Shown here: positions 1 to 10,358 of the stretch, in pieces
Layout of the letters: every line of letters begins with the position of its first letter
How positions within the stretch are numbered: the first letter of the stretch is position 1
Source: Janibacter melonis
GTDB taxonomy: Bacteria; Actinomycetota; Actinomycetes; Actinomycetales; Dermatophilaceae
DNA length: 64,000 nt
Assembly (NCBI RefSeq): GCF_020567375.1
Contig: NZ_JAJBZM010000002.1
Location: 1,152,089 to 1,216,088 of the forward strand
Direction: 5' to 3'
Notes under the pieces: model-generated
Database searches by the model: none
Told to the model about the DNA's origin: nothing
What the model saw: the letters and a program-made list of their open reading frames with translations, nothing else
Translations under genes and position numbers: made by a program

Positions 1-1612
<1,612 letters not shown>

Positions 1613-1618
1613 GGCCCG

Positions 1619-1624
1619 ACGCTA
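1619..1624 (-). promoter_or_regulatory. Probable -10 box of a leaderless pgm promoter
   Basis: On the minus strand TAGCGT is followed by six bases and then the pgm ATG at 1612. No Shine-Dalgarno is present in between. The -35 position would fall near or inside the adjacent G/C homopolymer tract, so it cannot be read reliably. Confidence 0.5.
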
Positions 1625-1649
1625 CCGAAGCTCGCCCCGCCGCGGGCCC

Positions 1650-1790
<141 letters not shown>

Positions 1791-1823
1791 GACCCGAGCC
1801 CAGGCGACCGGGGCCGACGCCGC

Positions 1824-3314
1824 TCAGTGCGCCATCGGCAGGGGCGCACTCTCGTCTGTCTCGGGCCGGCGCACGAGCAGGCTCGCCGCGACCCCGACGA
1901 GGCTGATGCTCGCGCCGACGAGGAAGGCGAGGTGCACGCCCGCGGCCGTCGTGGCCCGCTCGTCGGCACCGCCCGCCGCAGCGGTGTGCTCCGCCGCCGC
2001 CATGACGGTGATGAAGAGCGCCGTGCCCACCGCACCCATGACCTGCTGCACCGTGTTGAGCACCGCGCTGCCGTGCGAGTACAGCGCCGGCTCGAGCGAG
2101 CCGAGGCTCGCGCTGAAGAGCGGGGTGAAGGTGAAGGACAGCCCGATGTTGAGCAGCACGTGCACGACGACGATCATCGCGATGCTCGTGTCCTCGTGCA
2201 GCAGCAGCGACATCAGCCAGAGGGCCACGCTGATGAGCGTCGCGCCGACGGGCAGCAGAGGTCGCGGGCCGAGGGCGTCGTACAGGCGCCCGACGACGGG
2301 GGAGAGCAGACCCATCGCGAGACCGCCCGGCAGGAGCAGCAGCCCGGTCTCCAGGGTGCCGAGACCGAGGACGTTCTGCGTGTAGATGGGCAGCAGGACG
2401 AGGCTGCCGAAGAGGACGAGGCTGGCCAGCGCGATGAGCACGATCGAGAAGGTGAAGTTCTTCGTCGCGAAGGTGCGCAGGTCGAGCAGGGGGCTGCCCG
2501 TGCGCGCCAGGCGCACCTGGCGCAGGACGAAGAGGACGAGCGCGACGACGCCGACGCCGGCCGGGAGCGCGGGGTCGACGGCCTGACCCTCCGACGCGCC
2601 CTCGCCGAGGGCCGACAGCCCGTAGACGAGCCCGCCGAAGCCGAGCGCGGACAGGACCACGGACGGGACGTCGAGGTCGACCTCGCGCGGGGTGGTGACG
2701 TCGACCATCTTCTTCGCCCCGACGACCAGCGCCACCACCGCGACGGGCAGGACGACGACGAACATGAAGCGCCAGCTGAGCACGCTGAGCACGAGCCCGG
2801 AGATCGTCGGGCCGATGGCGGGCGCGACGGCGATGACGACGGAGATCGTGCCCATCGTGCGGCCGCGGGAGTGCGCCGGCACGAGGCTCATCGCGGTCGT
2901 CATGAGCAGCGGGATCATGATCGCGGTCCCGCTGGCCTGCACCACACGGGCGAGCAGCAGCACCCCGAAGCCCGGGGCGAGGGCAGCGAGCAGCGTGCCG
3001 GCGGTGAAGAGCAACATCGCGAGCAGGTAGATCGGCCGGGTGTGGAAGCGCTGCATGAGGTAGCCGGTCACCGGGATGACGACCGCCATCGTCAGCAGGA
3101 AGCCCGTGGTGAGCCACTGGGCCGTGGCCGCGGTGATGCCGAGGTCGACCATGAGGGTCGGCAGGGCGACGCTCATGACCGTCTCGTTGAGCACGACGAC
3201 GAAGGTCGACACCACGAGGATGCCGATGACGAGGCGGTTGCGTGCGGTGTCGTCGGCGTCGAGCCGAGGGGGCGCCGCGGGGTCGTGCGGCGAGATCGCC
3301 ACGGAGTCGGTCAC
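1824..3314 (-). CDS. DHA2 (EmrB/QacA-type) MFS multidrug efflux transporter
   Basis: A 496-residue membrane protein of the 14-helix drug:H+ antiporter-2 family, expected to export hydrophobic drugs across the cytoplasmic membrane. Family features: helix 1 with the motif LNETVMSVALPTL (about residues 35-47), the motif-A region GYLMQRFHTRP, and the antiporter motif-C region GPTISG followed by SWRFMF. Hydrophobic segments continue to the C-terminus. The GTG at 3314 is chosen because GAGGAG sits just upstream on the minus strand and translation gives a normal short cytoplasmic N-terminus; an upstream ATG in frame would add about 67 Pro/Arg-rich residues overlapping the marR gene. The upstream marR-family gene on the same strand (134-nt gap) is the likely regulator. 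The substrate cannot be read from sequence. Confidence 0.9.
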   Translation of the reverse strand: MTDSVAISPHDPAAPPRLDADDTARNRLVIGILVVSTFVVVLNETVMSVALPTLMVDLGITAATAQWLTTGFLLTMAVVIPVTGYLMQRFHTRPIYLLAMLLFTAGTLLAALAPGFGVLLLARVVQASGTAIMIPLLMTTAMSLVPAHSRGRTMGTISVVIAVAPAIGPTISGLVLSVLSWRFMFVVVLPVAVVALVVGAKKMVDVTTPREVDLDVPSVVLSALGFGGLVYGLSALGEGASEGQAVDPALPAGVGVVALVLFVLRQVRLARTGSPLLDLRTFATKNFTFSIVLIALASLVLFGSLVLLPIYTQNVLGLGTLETGLLLLPGGLAMGLLSPVVGRLYDALGPRPLLPVGATLISVALWLMSLLLHEDTSIAMIVVVHVLLNIGLSFTFTPLFSASLGSLEPALYSHGSAVLNTVQQVMGAVGTALFITVMAAAEHTAAAGGADERATTAAGVHLAFLVGASISLVGVAASLLVRRPETDESAPLPMAH

Positions 3315-3448
3315 TGGTGCTCCTCGTGAGGTCTGGCGGGGCCAGGGGTGGGGGCCGGGCGGGCTCGGCTCTGAGCGCCGCGGCGGTGTGCGCGCCGGTC
3401 GGGGGCGATCGGCGAAGGGGTGTCGTGCGGGGGTGGTGCGGGGCCGGC

Positions 3449-3952
3449 CTAGCGCCGGCTGATCGCCGCGGCCGCCGAGGAGACCGCGGCCACCGTGGCC
3501 GGGTCCTCCAGGCACGTGCGCAGCGCTGCGTCGTGCACCGGGCGGGCGGCGGCGAGCAGGTCCCGCCCGTCGTCGGTGAGCTCGGTGTAGATGCCCCGGC
3601 GGTCGGACGCGCAGATGACCCGTCGCAGCAGACCGCGCGACTCGAGCCGCCCGACGAGACGCGTCGTCGCCCCGGTGGTGAGCGCGGCGACGCAGGCGAC
3701 GTCCTGCATCCGCAGGTGGGCGTCGACCTGCTCCTCGAGGATGTCGAGGACGGTGAACTCGACGAGCGAGAGCCCGACCTGCGCGACTGCCGTCGACAGC
3801 GCGTGGTCGACATGGCAGTGCGCCGACCTCATCGCGCGCCAGTCGGCGACGAGGTCACGGCGCGGGTCGGCCCCGGCGGACCAGCGCAGGGCCGCCGCGG
3901 CGTCGTCCACGGGGCGCTGGGTGATCTCGGTCGTCACCGGGCGAGCATACAT
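3449..3952 (-). CDS. MarR-family transcriptional regulator
   Basis: A 167-residue winged-helix DNA-binding protein. The core runs through VEFTVLDILEEQ, the recognition region TTGATTRLVGRLESRGLL and the wing ICASDRRGIYTELTDDGRDLL, the standard MarR order. Start chosen at the ATG at 3952; a GTG at 3937 is possible and neither has a Shine-Dalgarno. It lies directly upstream of, and on the same strand as, the DHA2 efflux gene, so it probably represses the two-gene unit and responds to a ligand that the pump exports. A 7-bp inverted repeat overlaps its start. The family is secure; the ligand is unknown. Confidence 0.88.
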   Translation of the reverse strand: MYARPVTTEITQRPVDDAAAALRWSAGADPRRDLVADWRAMRSAHCHVDHALSTAVAQVGLSLVEFTVLDILEEQVDAHLRMQDVACVAALTTGATTRLVGRLESRGLLRRVICASDRRGIYTELTDDGRDLLAAARPVHDAALRTCLEDPATVAAVSSAAAAISRR

Positions 3953-3983
3953 CTGCAGGCGTCGATAGCCGTCGCGTGCAGAT
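3951..3983. promoter_or_regulatory. Candidate MarR operator overlapping the marR start
   Basis: Perfect inverted repeat ATCTGCA (3951-3957) and TGCAGAT (3977-3983) separated by 19 nt, overlapping the marR start codon and its upstream region. The position fits autorepression of the marR-DHA2 unit. A related sequence CGTGCAGAGA lies just outside at about 3991-4000. No binding evidence can be read from sequence alone. Confidence 0.45.
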
Positions 3984-4025
3984 ATCCGCTCGTGCAGAGA
4001 CCCCGGGAGGCGGGCAGGACTGCAT

Positions 4026-5282
4026 TCACTCGCCGCGTGCGGCGCGCAGCGCGAGCAGCTCGGCGCGAAGGGGGTGCCCCCCGGGCGTCGCGTCGACCCG
4101 GTCGAGGGCGAGGTCGACGACCTCGGTGTCGTAGGGCGCGGCCTCGGCGTAGCGCACGACGGCGGCCGGGTCGGGGTCGGCGATGAGGCTCTCGCGCACC
4201 GCGACCGCGAGGTACTCGGCCGTCTCGGTGAGGCCGGGGGAGTCGGTGCCCGGCACGAGGTCCCCGCCATACGCCTCGACGGCCGCGCGCACGTCACCCC
4301 GGCGCACGGCCTCGCGCACCGTCGCGACGTCGGAGGTGACGGGCAGGTCGAGACGGTAGGGCCGCGAGGCGAGGCGACCGCCCAGCGCCGACCGCAGGTG
4401 CGAGACCTCCGCCTTGAGGGTGCCGAGCGAGACGGCCCGGTCGCCGTAGAGCTGGGCGTGCAGCTGCTCGAGCGAGAGGCCGTCGGGGTGCAGGACGAGC
4501 AGCGCGAGGATCTCGCCCTGCCGCCGGGTGAGGAGCAGGCGGCTGCCGTCGAGCCAGCCCTCGACCCGGCCGAGCAGACGCAGGTGCAGGCCGTCGAGCG
4601 GCGTCTCCTGCCGGTAGGCACCCGGCTCGGCGCCGAGCCGCAGCCGGCTCTCGACGAGCCGGGCGAGGGCCTGCGCCGTCGTGCCGCCGAGCGGGTGCGC
4701 GCGGTCCCACGTCGTCGACAGGTCGAGCACGCCGAGCTGCGCGCCGGTCACCGGGTCGTGGACCGGGGCGGCCCAGCACACCCACGAGTGGACGATCGGG
4801 GCGTAGTGCTCGGCGGAGAAGACCGTCGTCGTGCGGTCGGTGCGCAGCGCGAGGTTGAGCGCGTTGGTGCCGATGCTCTCCTCGTCCCACCGGCCGCCGG
4901 CGACGAAGTTCACCGACTCGGCCCGGCGCCGCATGACCCGCCCGCCGTAGGTCCACAGGATGCGGGTCTGCGGGTCTGTCACCGCGACGACGAGGTCGCC
5001 GTCGTCGGCGACCGACCGCAGCTCCGCCTCGAGGTCGGACACGGCTCGTCCGAGCGTCGACTGGGTGAGGTAGGCCGAGGTCTCCGCCTCGTCGGACATC
5101 GGCGCGCTGCTCGGCGCGCTGCTCAAGGTGGCCTCGCTGCGACGCCACGAGTCGAGGATCTCCGGGCGCACCGGGGCCGGCTCGTCGGGGCGGTCGTCGT
5201 CCGTGCGCTCGACCCAGCCCTCCCACGCGCGCTCGACCGCGCGGCGCTGCCCGTGCAGGCCCTCGCCGGTGGATCGGGTCAT
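4026..5282 (-). CDS. GAF-domain transcriptional regulator with C-terminal winged helix
   Basis: A 418-residue cytoplasmic regulator. The N-terminal two thirds carries a GAF-type sensor domain with SIGTNALNLAL (about residues 136-146), typical of the sensor half of AcoR-like activators, followed by AAPVHDPVTGAQLGVLDLS. The C-terminal part (about 210-300) has LLTRRQGEILALLVLHPDGLS and LKAEVSHLRSALGG, which resembles an OmpR-type winged helix rather than the AAA+ sigma-54 module of true AcoR. The ATG at 5282 is chosen over the in-frame upstream start because AAGGGGGAG precedes it at good spacing. It lies 69 nt downstream of the 5-oxoprolinase operon on the same strand, so it might be co-transcribed, but its target is unknown. 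Related actinobacterial proteins are often found next to aldehyde dehydrogenase genes; none is here. Confidence 0.8.
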   Translation of the reverse strand: MTRSTGEGLHGQRRAVERAWEGWVERTDDDRPDEPAPVRPEILDSWRRSEATLSSAPSSAPMSDEAETSAYLTQSTLGRAVSDLEAELRSVADDGDLVVAVTDPQTRILWTYGGRVMRRRAESVNFVAGGRWDEESIGTNALNLALRTDRTTTVFSAEHYAPIVHSWVCWAAPVHDPVTGAQLGVLDLSTTWDRAHPLGGTTAQALARLVESRLRLGAEPGAYRQETPLDGLHLRLLGRVEGWLDGSRLLLTRRQGEILALLVLHPDGLSLEQLHAQLYGDRAVSLGTLKAEVSHLRSALGGRLASRPYRLDLPVTSDVATVREAVRRGDVRAAVEAYGGDLVPGTDSPGLTETAEYLAVAVRESLIADPDPAAVVRYAEAAPYDTEVVDLALDRVDATPGGHPLRAELLALRAARGE

Positions 5283-5351
5283 GGCTCCCCCTTCGCGTCG
5301 TCGCGGGGCACCCAACCTATCGCCAACTCCGAGCTGGCGGGAGGGCTTCGC

Positions 5352-6227
5352 TCAGCGGCGGGCGGGCCGCAGACGCACGCCCTGGCCGGGCACGAGCTGC
5401 GCGAGCAACGGCAACGAGGCCGGCACGACCACGGCGCACACCGGGTAGCCGCCGGTCGTGGGGTGGTCGGCGAGGAAGACGACCGGCTCGCCGGACGGGG
5501 GGACCTGAACGGCGCCGGGGACGACCCCTTCGCTCGGCAGCTCCGCGTGCACCGCCCGCTCGACGGCCGGCCCGCTGAGGCGCACCCCGACCCGGTCGCT
5601 GCGGCTGCTCACCACGTAGACGGCGCTCGTCAGGGTGCGCCACGCCTCGTCGCTCACCCAGTCGCGCCGCGGCCCGGGGTCGACCTCGAGCACCGGGTCG
5701 CCCGACCACGTGCGCACGGGTGCGACGTCGACCGGCACGACGGGCACCTCGTCCACCCTCCCGAGCGGCACCCTCGTGCCCTCGCCGAGCGGCAGCGGGG
5801 CGATGCCCGAGAGCACGTCCTGGCTGGCCGAGCCGAGCACCGGCGCGACCGCCAGCCCGCCCCGGACGGCGAGGTAGGAGCGCAGGCCGTGCGCCGGGGA
5901 CCCCACGCGCAGCCGCGCGCCCGCCCGCAGGACGAAGGGGGAGCCCACCCCGACCGGGGCGCCGTCGACCTCGACGGGGGCGTCGGCGCCCGTGACGACG
6001 CACCACCGCGTCGCCGTGAGCCCCACCTCGAGCCCGCCGAGGGTCGCCTCGACGACCGGGGCCCCCTCGGGGTTGCCGAGCAGGCGGTTGGCCAGGCGCA
6101 GCGAGGCCCGGTCGGCGCCACCGGACCGGGGCACGCCGAGACCGGCCAGACCCGGCCGGCCGAGGTCCTGCACCGTGCTCAGCAGGCCGGTGGTGTGCAC
6201 GACGAGCTCGGCGGGGCGCTCGCTCAC
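5352..6227 (-). CDS. pxpC: 5-oxoprolinase subunit PxpC (biotin-dependent carboxyltransferase-like, KipA family)
   Basis: A 291-residue subunit of the bacterial 5-oxoprolinase PxpABC, which uses ATP to open 5-oxoproline to L-glutamate in the cytoplasm. Family features: the N-terminal VQDLGRPGLAGLGVPRSGG, LANRLLGNPEGAPVVE, RSYLAVRGGL and, near the end, FLADHPTTGGYPV. The GTG at 6227 overlaps the pxpB stop by 4 bp (GTGA), so translation is coupled. It is the last gene of the mmcQ-pxpA-pxpB-pxpC run. The older names KipA and urea amidolyase-related refer to the same family. The call is supported by the whole operon. Confidence 0.92.
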   Translation of the reverse strand: MSERPAELVVHTTGLLSTVQDLGRPGLAGLGVPRSGGADRASLRLANRLLGNPEGAPVVEATLGGLEVGLTATRWCVVTGADAPVEVDGAPVGVGSPFVLRAGARLRVGSPAHGLRSYLAVRGGLAVAPVLGSASQDVLSGIAPLPLGEGTRVPLGRVDEVPVVPVDVAPVRTWSGDPVLEVDPGPRRDWVSDEAWRTLTSAVYVVSSRSDRVGVRLSGPAVERAVHAELPSEGVVPGAVQVPPSGEPVVFLADHPTTGGYPVCAVVVPASLPLLAQLVPGQGVRLRPARR

Positions 6228-6835
6228 GAGACCTCCACGAAGCGCACCCGGTCGCCGGCCCGCAGCAGCGCGGGCTCCTCCCGGTCGAGGTCCCACAGGA
6301 CGAGGTCGGTGGAGCCGATGAGCTGCCAGCCGCCGGGCGAGGACCGCGGGTAGACCGCGGTGAGCCCTCCGGCCAGCGCCACCGCGCCCGGCGGCACGGC
6401 CGTGCGGGCCTCGTCCCGGCGGGGCACGTGGAGGCGCTCGTCGACGCCGCGCAGGTAGGCGAAGCCGGGCGCGAAGCCGACGAAGCCGACCGTGCACTCG
6501 ACGCCGGTGTGGGCCTCGACGACCTCTTCGCGGCTCAGCCCGGTGAGCCGCGCGACGTCGTCGAGGTCGGGGCCGTCGTAGCGGGTCGGCACCTCGACGA
6601 GCCGACCGGCGACCTCGTCCCCGTCGACGGGGACGAGCGTGCGCAGCCGCTCCTGGGCGGCCGCCCGGCTCGCCTCGTCGACGAAGGTCACGAGCACCGT
6701 CCGGGCTGCAGGGACGGCCTCGAGGACTCCCGGCAGCGCGGCGGCGACCACGGCGCGGTGCAGCGCGAGGGTCTGCGCGTCGTCGGGCGCCTCGAGCAGG
6801 GTCGCGCGGCGGCCGTAGGGCAGGAGGGTCGTCAT
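6224..6835 (-). CDS. pxpB: 5-oxoprolinase subunit PxpB (KipI family)
   Basis: A 203-residue partner of PxpC; together with PxpA they form the ATP-dependent 5-oxoprolinase. Diagnostic stretch: VGFVGFAPGFAYLRGVD followed by VPRRDEARTAVPPGAVALAGG, then GGWQLIGSTDL, all KipI/PxpB hallmarks. The start is the ATG at 6835, 4 nt after the pxpA stop, and the stop overlaps the pxpC start. It belongs to a single transcription unit. In Bacillus the homologue was first described as a KinA inhibitor, but in this gene set the catabolic role is the better supported one. Confidence 0.93.
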   Translation of the reverse strand: MTTLLPYGRRATLLEAPDDAQTLALHRAVVAAALPGVLEAVPAARTVLVTFVDEASRAAAQERLRTLVPVDGDEVAGRLVEVPTRYDGPDLDDVARLTGLSREEVVEAHTGVECTVGFVGFAPGFAYLRGVDERLHVPRRDEARTAVPPGAVALAGGLTAVYPRSSPGGWQLIGSTDLVLWDLDREEPALLRAGDRVRFVEVS

Positions 6836-6839
6836 CGGC

Positions 6840-7628
6840 TCAGGCGAAGGGGGCGACGCGCACCCCGGCGTCGACGAGGGCGTCGCGGACCCGGCGCGCG
6901 ATGTCGACGGCGCCGGGGGTGTCGCCGTGCACGCACACCGAGGCGGCGTCGACGGCGACGCTCGAGCCGTCGACCGCGACGACGCTGCCCTCGAGCACCA
7001 TCTGCAGCGCCCGCCGGACGACCTCGCCGGTGTCGTGGACGACGGCGCCGGGCTCGTCGCGGGGCACGAGGGTGCCCTTGGCCGTGTACGCGCGGTCGGC
7101 GAAGACCTCGTGCACCGGGCGCAGCCCGGCCGCCTCGGCCTGCTCCAACCAGACCGCCCCGGGCAGCCCGAGGACGGCGGTGCCGGGGGCGCCCGCGGCG
7201 ACAGCGGCGACGACGGCGGCCGCCTGCGCCTCGTGGGTGACGACGGCGTTGTAGAGCGCCCCGTGCGGCTTGACGTAGCGCACCTGCGTCCCCTCCGCCC
7301 GGGCGACGCCCTGCAGCGCGGACAGCTGGTAGAGGACGCTGTCCTCGAGCTCGGTGGGGTCGATGTCGACGAAACGACGCCCGAAGCCCAGCAGGTCCGG
7401 GTAGGAGACCTGGGCGCCGACCGCGACCCCGCGCTCCGCGGCGCGGCGGCACACCCGCCGCATGTGCGTGGGGTCGCCGGCGTGGGCCCCGCACGCGACG
7501 TTGGCGCTGCTCACGACCTCGAGCAGGCCGTCGTCGTCGGTGAGCCGCCAGACGCCGAGCCCCTCGCCGAGGTCGGCGTTGAGGTCGACGGTTCGGCCTG
7601 CGGGCTGCGCCGCGGTCGGGGTGCTCAT
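6840..7628 (-). CDS. pxpA: 5-oxoprolinase subunit PxpA (LamB/YcsF family)
   Basis: A 262-residue member of the LamB/YcsF family, the third component of bacterial 5-oxoprolinase. The N-terminus has the signature DLNADLGEGLG, then SSANVACGAHAGDP, GAQVSYPDLLGFGRR, VKPHGALYN, EVFADRAYTAKGTLVPR and CVHGDTPGAV, covering the whole family length. The ATG at 7628 overlaps the stop of the upstream MmcQ-like gene by 4 bp. 5-Oxoproline forms spontaneously from glutamine and glutamate, so the operon probably serves damage clearance and nitrogen salvage. Confidence 0.95.
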   Translation of the reverse strand: MSTPTAAQPAGRTVDLNADLGEGLGVWRLTDDDGLLEVVSSANVACGAHAGDPTHMRRVCRRAAERGVAVGAQVSYPDLLGFGRRFVDIDPTELEDSVLYQLSALQGVARAEGTQVRYVKPHGALYNAVVTHEAQAAAVVAAVAAGAPGTAVLGLPGAVWLEQAEAAGLRPVHEVFADRAYTAKGTLVPRDEPGAVVHDTGEVVRRALQMVLEGSVVAVDGSSVAVDAASVCVHGDTPGAVDIARRVRDALVDAGVRVAPFA

Positions 7629-8032
7629 CGCCCGAGGTGCTCTCGCACGAGCCGGGCCGGTGCCCGGCTGGCCCAGGCGTCGATGAGCACCTCCTCGAGC
7701 TCGGCGCGGGTCAGCCGGGGCAGGTCGCGCTCGCGGAGCAGGACGGTGCGCGGGCTGCGGTCGAAGTGGGGCGTGGTGAAGAAGGGGGAGTCGTCGGCGA
7801 CGAGCGCCTCCTTGTCCTGCTGCCCGGGCACCGAGATGGCCATGACGTCCTCCATGAGCGCGCCGGTCTCGGGGTCGACGGCATCGCGCTGCTCACCACG
7901 CCAGATGACGAAGCCCTTGTCGCGCACCTTGTACGTCGGCTTGTCGCCCCACGACGTGCCGAGGGTGACCTCGGGCAGCGCGCTCGCGATGTCGTGCACG
8001 TCCTGCACGCCGGCCGGCTCGTCCCCGCTCAT
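7625..8032 (-). CDS. MmcQ/YjbR family DNA-binding-like protein
   Basis: A 135-residue cytoplasmic protein of the MmcQ/YjbR (CyaY-like fold) family. Family-typical stretches are LPEVTLGTSWGDKPTYKVRDKGFVIW, HFDRSPRTVLLRERDLPRLTRAEL and the C-terminal EEVLIDAWASRAPARLV. Members are often annotated as DNA-binding, but function is not firmly known. The ATG at 8032 is preceded by TAGCGT 7 nt upstream and no Shine-Dalgarno, so this gene probably begins a leaderless transcript that continues into pxpABC by a 4-bp overlap. What it contributes to oxoproline catabolism is unclear; co-transcription may be incidental. Confidence 0.85.
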   Translation of the reverse strand: MSGDEPAGVQDVHDIASALPEVTLGTSWGDKPTYKVRDKGFVIWRGEQRDAVDPETGALMEDVMAISVPGQQDKEALVADDSPFFTTPHFDRSPRTVLLRERDLPRLTRAELEEVLIDAWASRAPARLVREHLGR

Positions 8033-8039
8033 GCGCTCG

Positions 8040-8045
8040 ACGCTA
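8040..8045 (-). promoter_or_regulatory. Probable -10 box of the mmcQ-pxpABC operon (leaderless)
   Basis: TAGCGT on the minus strand ends 7 nt before the ATG at 8032, the same arrangement as upstream of pgm. No Shine-Dalgarno lies between. Confidence 0.5.
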
Positions 8046-8064
8046 CCGCTGCGGACCGACGCCC

Positions 8065-10275
8065 TCACCGCGGCAGACGGACCCGCACGAAGTGCGGGCG
8101 GTAGCGCAGGGGGTCGGCGAGCACGCGCTCGCTGTCGGTGTCGTTCGTGCTGTACGACGCGACGACGCTGCCCGTCGCGGGGAAGAGCGTCGGGTGGGCC
8201 AGCGGCATGTAGCGCACCTGACCGGTCTCGCCCTGCGCGACCGGGGCGACCGCGGTGCCCGACGACCACGGGCCCGTGGGCGCGTCGGCGGTCCACACGG
8301 TGATGTCGCTGCCGAGCAGGTCGTTGCGCTTGCTCAGCGCGTACCAGCGCTCCCCCTGGGTGAAGACGCTCAGCGTCTGCGAGACGCCGTCGCGCGCCGG
8401 GATCATCTCGCGGGCGTCGTCCTCGCGTGCCGACCACCCCGAGCCGTCCCAGTAGCGCCAGCGGGACTGGTGCAGCAGGTCGTCGGGCCGGACCCGGGCG
8501 ACGCGGAGGGAGTACCCCCAGGCCTGCTCTGCGCCCGGGCTCGCCGTGCCGAAGACGTAGAGCCACCGGTCGTCACCGCTGCCCACGAGCGTCGTGGCGG
8601 CGCCCCACGTCGGGTGCTGGCGACCGGCGCGGTCCGGCCCGATGTCGCGCTGCTCGAGCAGCTGCGGGGTCCCGCCGAGCGGCACGACGAAGACGGCCAC
8701 CGACAGGCCGAGGTTCTCGAAGTCGAAGGCGTCCGACCCGGTCGTGCGCACCCGCTGGGTCGTCACGTAGAGCAGGTCGTACCCGGTGCGGTGGTCCACG
8801 ACCGTCGACATCGGCCAGTAGCCGACCGGGCTCTCGCCGGGTCGGGCCCGATCGGGGACGAGCGCTCCGCCGGCCTCGGGCACGACCGCCCGGATGCAGC
8901 GCTCGTCGGTGACGAGCATCGAGTTGCGCACGTACCTCGGCCCCGCCGGACCCTCGCGCAGCGTGTCGCCGAAGAGCCACGCCCGCCGGCCGTCCTGGAG
9001 CAGCGCGTCGGCCCCGACGTCCCCACCGCGGAAGTCGTCGGTGCCGCGCAGCCCGGCGATCCGGTTGAGGTCGGCCACCGACGTCACCGGTCCCGAGCGC
9101 ACGCAGTCCGCGCTCGCGGCGAGCGAGGCGAGGCGGGGTGCGGCGGCGACCTCGGAGCGCGGCACGACGACGGCGAGCGCGAGCATCGCGGCGGTGAGCG
9201 GCACGACGACGCCGAGGACGCGCACCCGCCACCCTCGGACCCCGCCGACCTGGCGCAGCCCCTCACCGCCGACCGGCGCCGGCACGTCATGACGTCGCCG
9301 GACCGCCCGGGCGAGGGTGATGACGAGCAGCGACGCGACGAGCCAGACGAGCACGACCGTCACGGGGACGACCGCGAGCTCGCGGTGCAGGCTCACCGCG
9401 GTCGCCGCCTCGACCCCGGCCCCGGGCACGCCGAGGGCGGCGAGGTCCGACCAGGGCGGGCTGACGAGCGCCGGGTCGACGCGGGCGAGCACCGGGGCGC
9501 CGGTGGCGAAGAAGGCGACGACGGCCAGCCCGAGCCCCGCCCACCCGAAGAGCGCCTCGAGCGCGAAGGTGAAGGCCGCACCCGTCCCGGCCACCGTGGC
9601 CGGCACGAGGACCTCCGCCCACGTCCCTCCGCGCAGCGCGAGCAGGCCGATGACCGCGCCGCCGACGACGGAGAGCGCCCCGACGACGAGCGTGCGCCGC
9701 AGCCCGTGCCGCAGGTCGCGGGCGACGGGCCCGTCACGCAGGCTCGTGCCGACGGCGAGGACGAAGCCGAGGAGCAGGGCGAGCGCCACGGCGAGGCGCG
9801 CGGCCCCCTGCCGTTCGTCGGCGTCGGCCGGTCCGACGACCTCGACGGCGACGAGCCGGTCGATGCGTCGCTCGACCTCCTCGACCCGGTCGAGGACCGC
9901 CGCGTCGAGGAGGTCGTCGTTGCTCGACGCGAGCAGCAGCCGGTCGGTCGAGCCTTCGAGGTCGACGACGAGGGCCGCGCGAGCGGACCCGTCGGCCAGG
10001 GCCGCACGGGCGCTCTCCTCGTCGGCGACGGCGCGCAGGTCGAAGGGGTCGCCCGGCAGGTCGTCGTACTGGCGGGCGACGCTCTCGGCGACGACCGGGT
10101 CGCCGACGACGACGGCGGGCACGGCGTGGGGGACGAGGTCGTCGGACCCGGCGAGGACGAGCGCGGCCCAGGCCACCTCGGCGACGACGACGAGCGCGAG
10201 GAGCGCGGAGACGACGGGCGGCGAGATCTGCCGCCAGCGCGGGCGGTCAGGTGCCGTGCTCGCGATCGTCGTCAC
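8065..10275 (-). CDS. Fusion of a YhgE/ABC-2-like membrane domain with a DUF4185-like propeller domain
   Basis: A 736-residue membrane protein. Residues about 17-43 form one helix, followed by an extracellular stretch to about 160 and then a cluster of about five more hydrophobic segments (about 160-345), the layout of YhgE/Pip and ABC-2-type permease N-termini. Another helix near residue 370 leads into a large C-terminal region (about 390-736) rich in Trp, Tyr, Gly and Asp, with repeats such as RRAWLFGDTLREG, DDRWLYVFGTASPG and GERWYALSKRND; this resembles DUF4185 propeller proteins and would face outward. The GTG at 10275 is the only good start; GAAGGGG lies immediately before it, unusually close. 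No function can be assigned. It is flanked by unrelated genes. Confidence 0.65.
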   Translation of the reverse strand: MTTIASTAPDRPRWRQISPPVVSALLALVVVAEVAWAALVLAGSDDLVPHAVPAVVVGDPVVAESVARQYDDLPGDPFDLRAVADEESARAALADGSARAALVVDLEGSTDRLLLASSNDDLLDAAVLDRVEEVERRIDRLVAVEVVGPADADERQGAARLAVALALLLGFVLAVGTSLRDGPVARDLRHGLRRTLVVGALSVVGGAVIGLLALRGGTWAEVLVPATVAGTGAAFTFALEALFGWAGLGLAVVAFFATGAPVLARVDPALVSPPWSDLAALGVPGAGVEAATAVSLHRELAVVPVTVVLVWLVASLLVITLARAVRRRHDVPAPVGGEGLRQVGGVRGWRVRVLGVVVPLTAAMLALAVVVPRSEVAAAPRLASLAASADCVRSGPVTSVADLNRIAGLRGTDDFRGGDVGADALLQDGRRAWLFGDTLREGPAGPRYVRNSMLVTDERCIRAVVPEAGGALVPDRARPGESPVGYWPMSTVVDHRTGYDLLYVTTQRVRTTGSDAFDFENLGLSVAVFVVPLGGTPQLLEQRDIGPDRAGRQHPTWGAATTLVGSGDDRWLYVFGTASPGAEQAWGYSLRVARVRPDDLLHQSRWRYWDGSGWSAREDDAREMIPARDGVSQTLSVFTQGERWYALSKRNDLLGSDITVWTADAPTGPWSSGTAVAPVAQGETGQVRYMPLAHPTLFPATGSVVASYSTNDTDSERVLADPLRYRPHFVRVRLPR

Positions 10276-10358
10276 CCCCTTCGCCCTCGTCCGGTCCCGT
10301 GAAGCCTAGGCGGGACACGGCTTTGACCAGGCCCCCGCTGCTGGGGGAGGCTCGCGCC

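Noticed and set aside
8092..10302. 736-codon open frame exactly opposite the DUF4185 fusion gene
   Set aside because: Same length by coincidence of stop-poor sequence; low-complexity Arg/Gly/Asp/Glu composition and no start signal. The minus-strand product has membrane helices and a coherent fold pattern.
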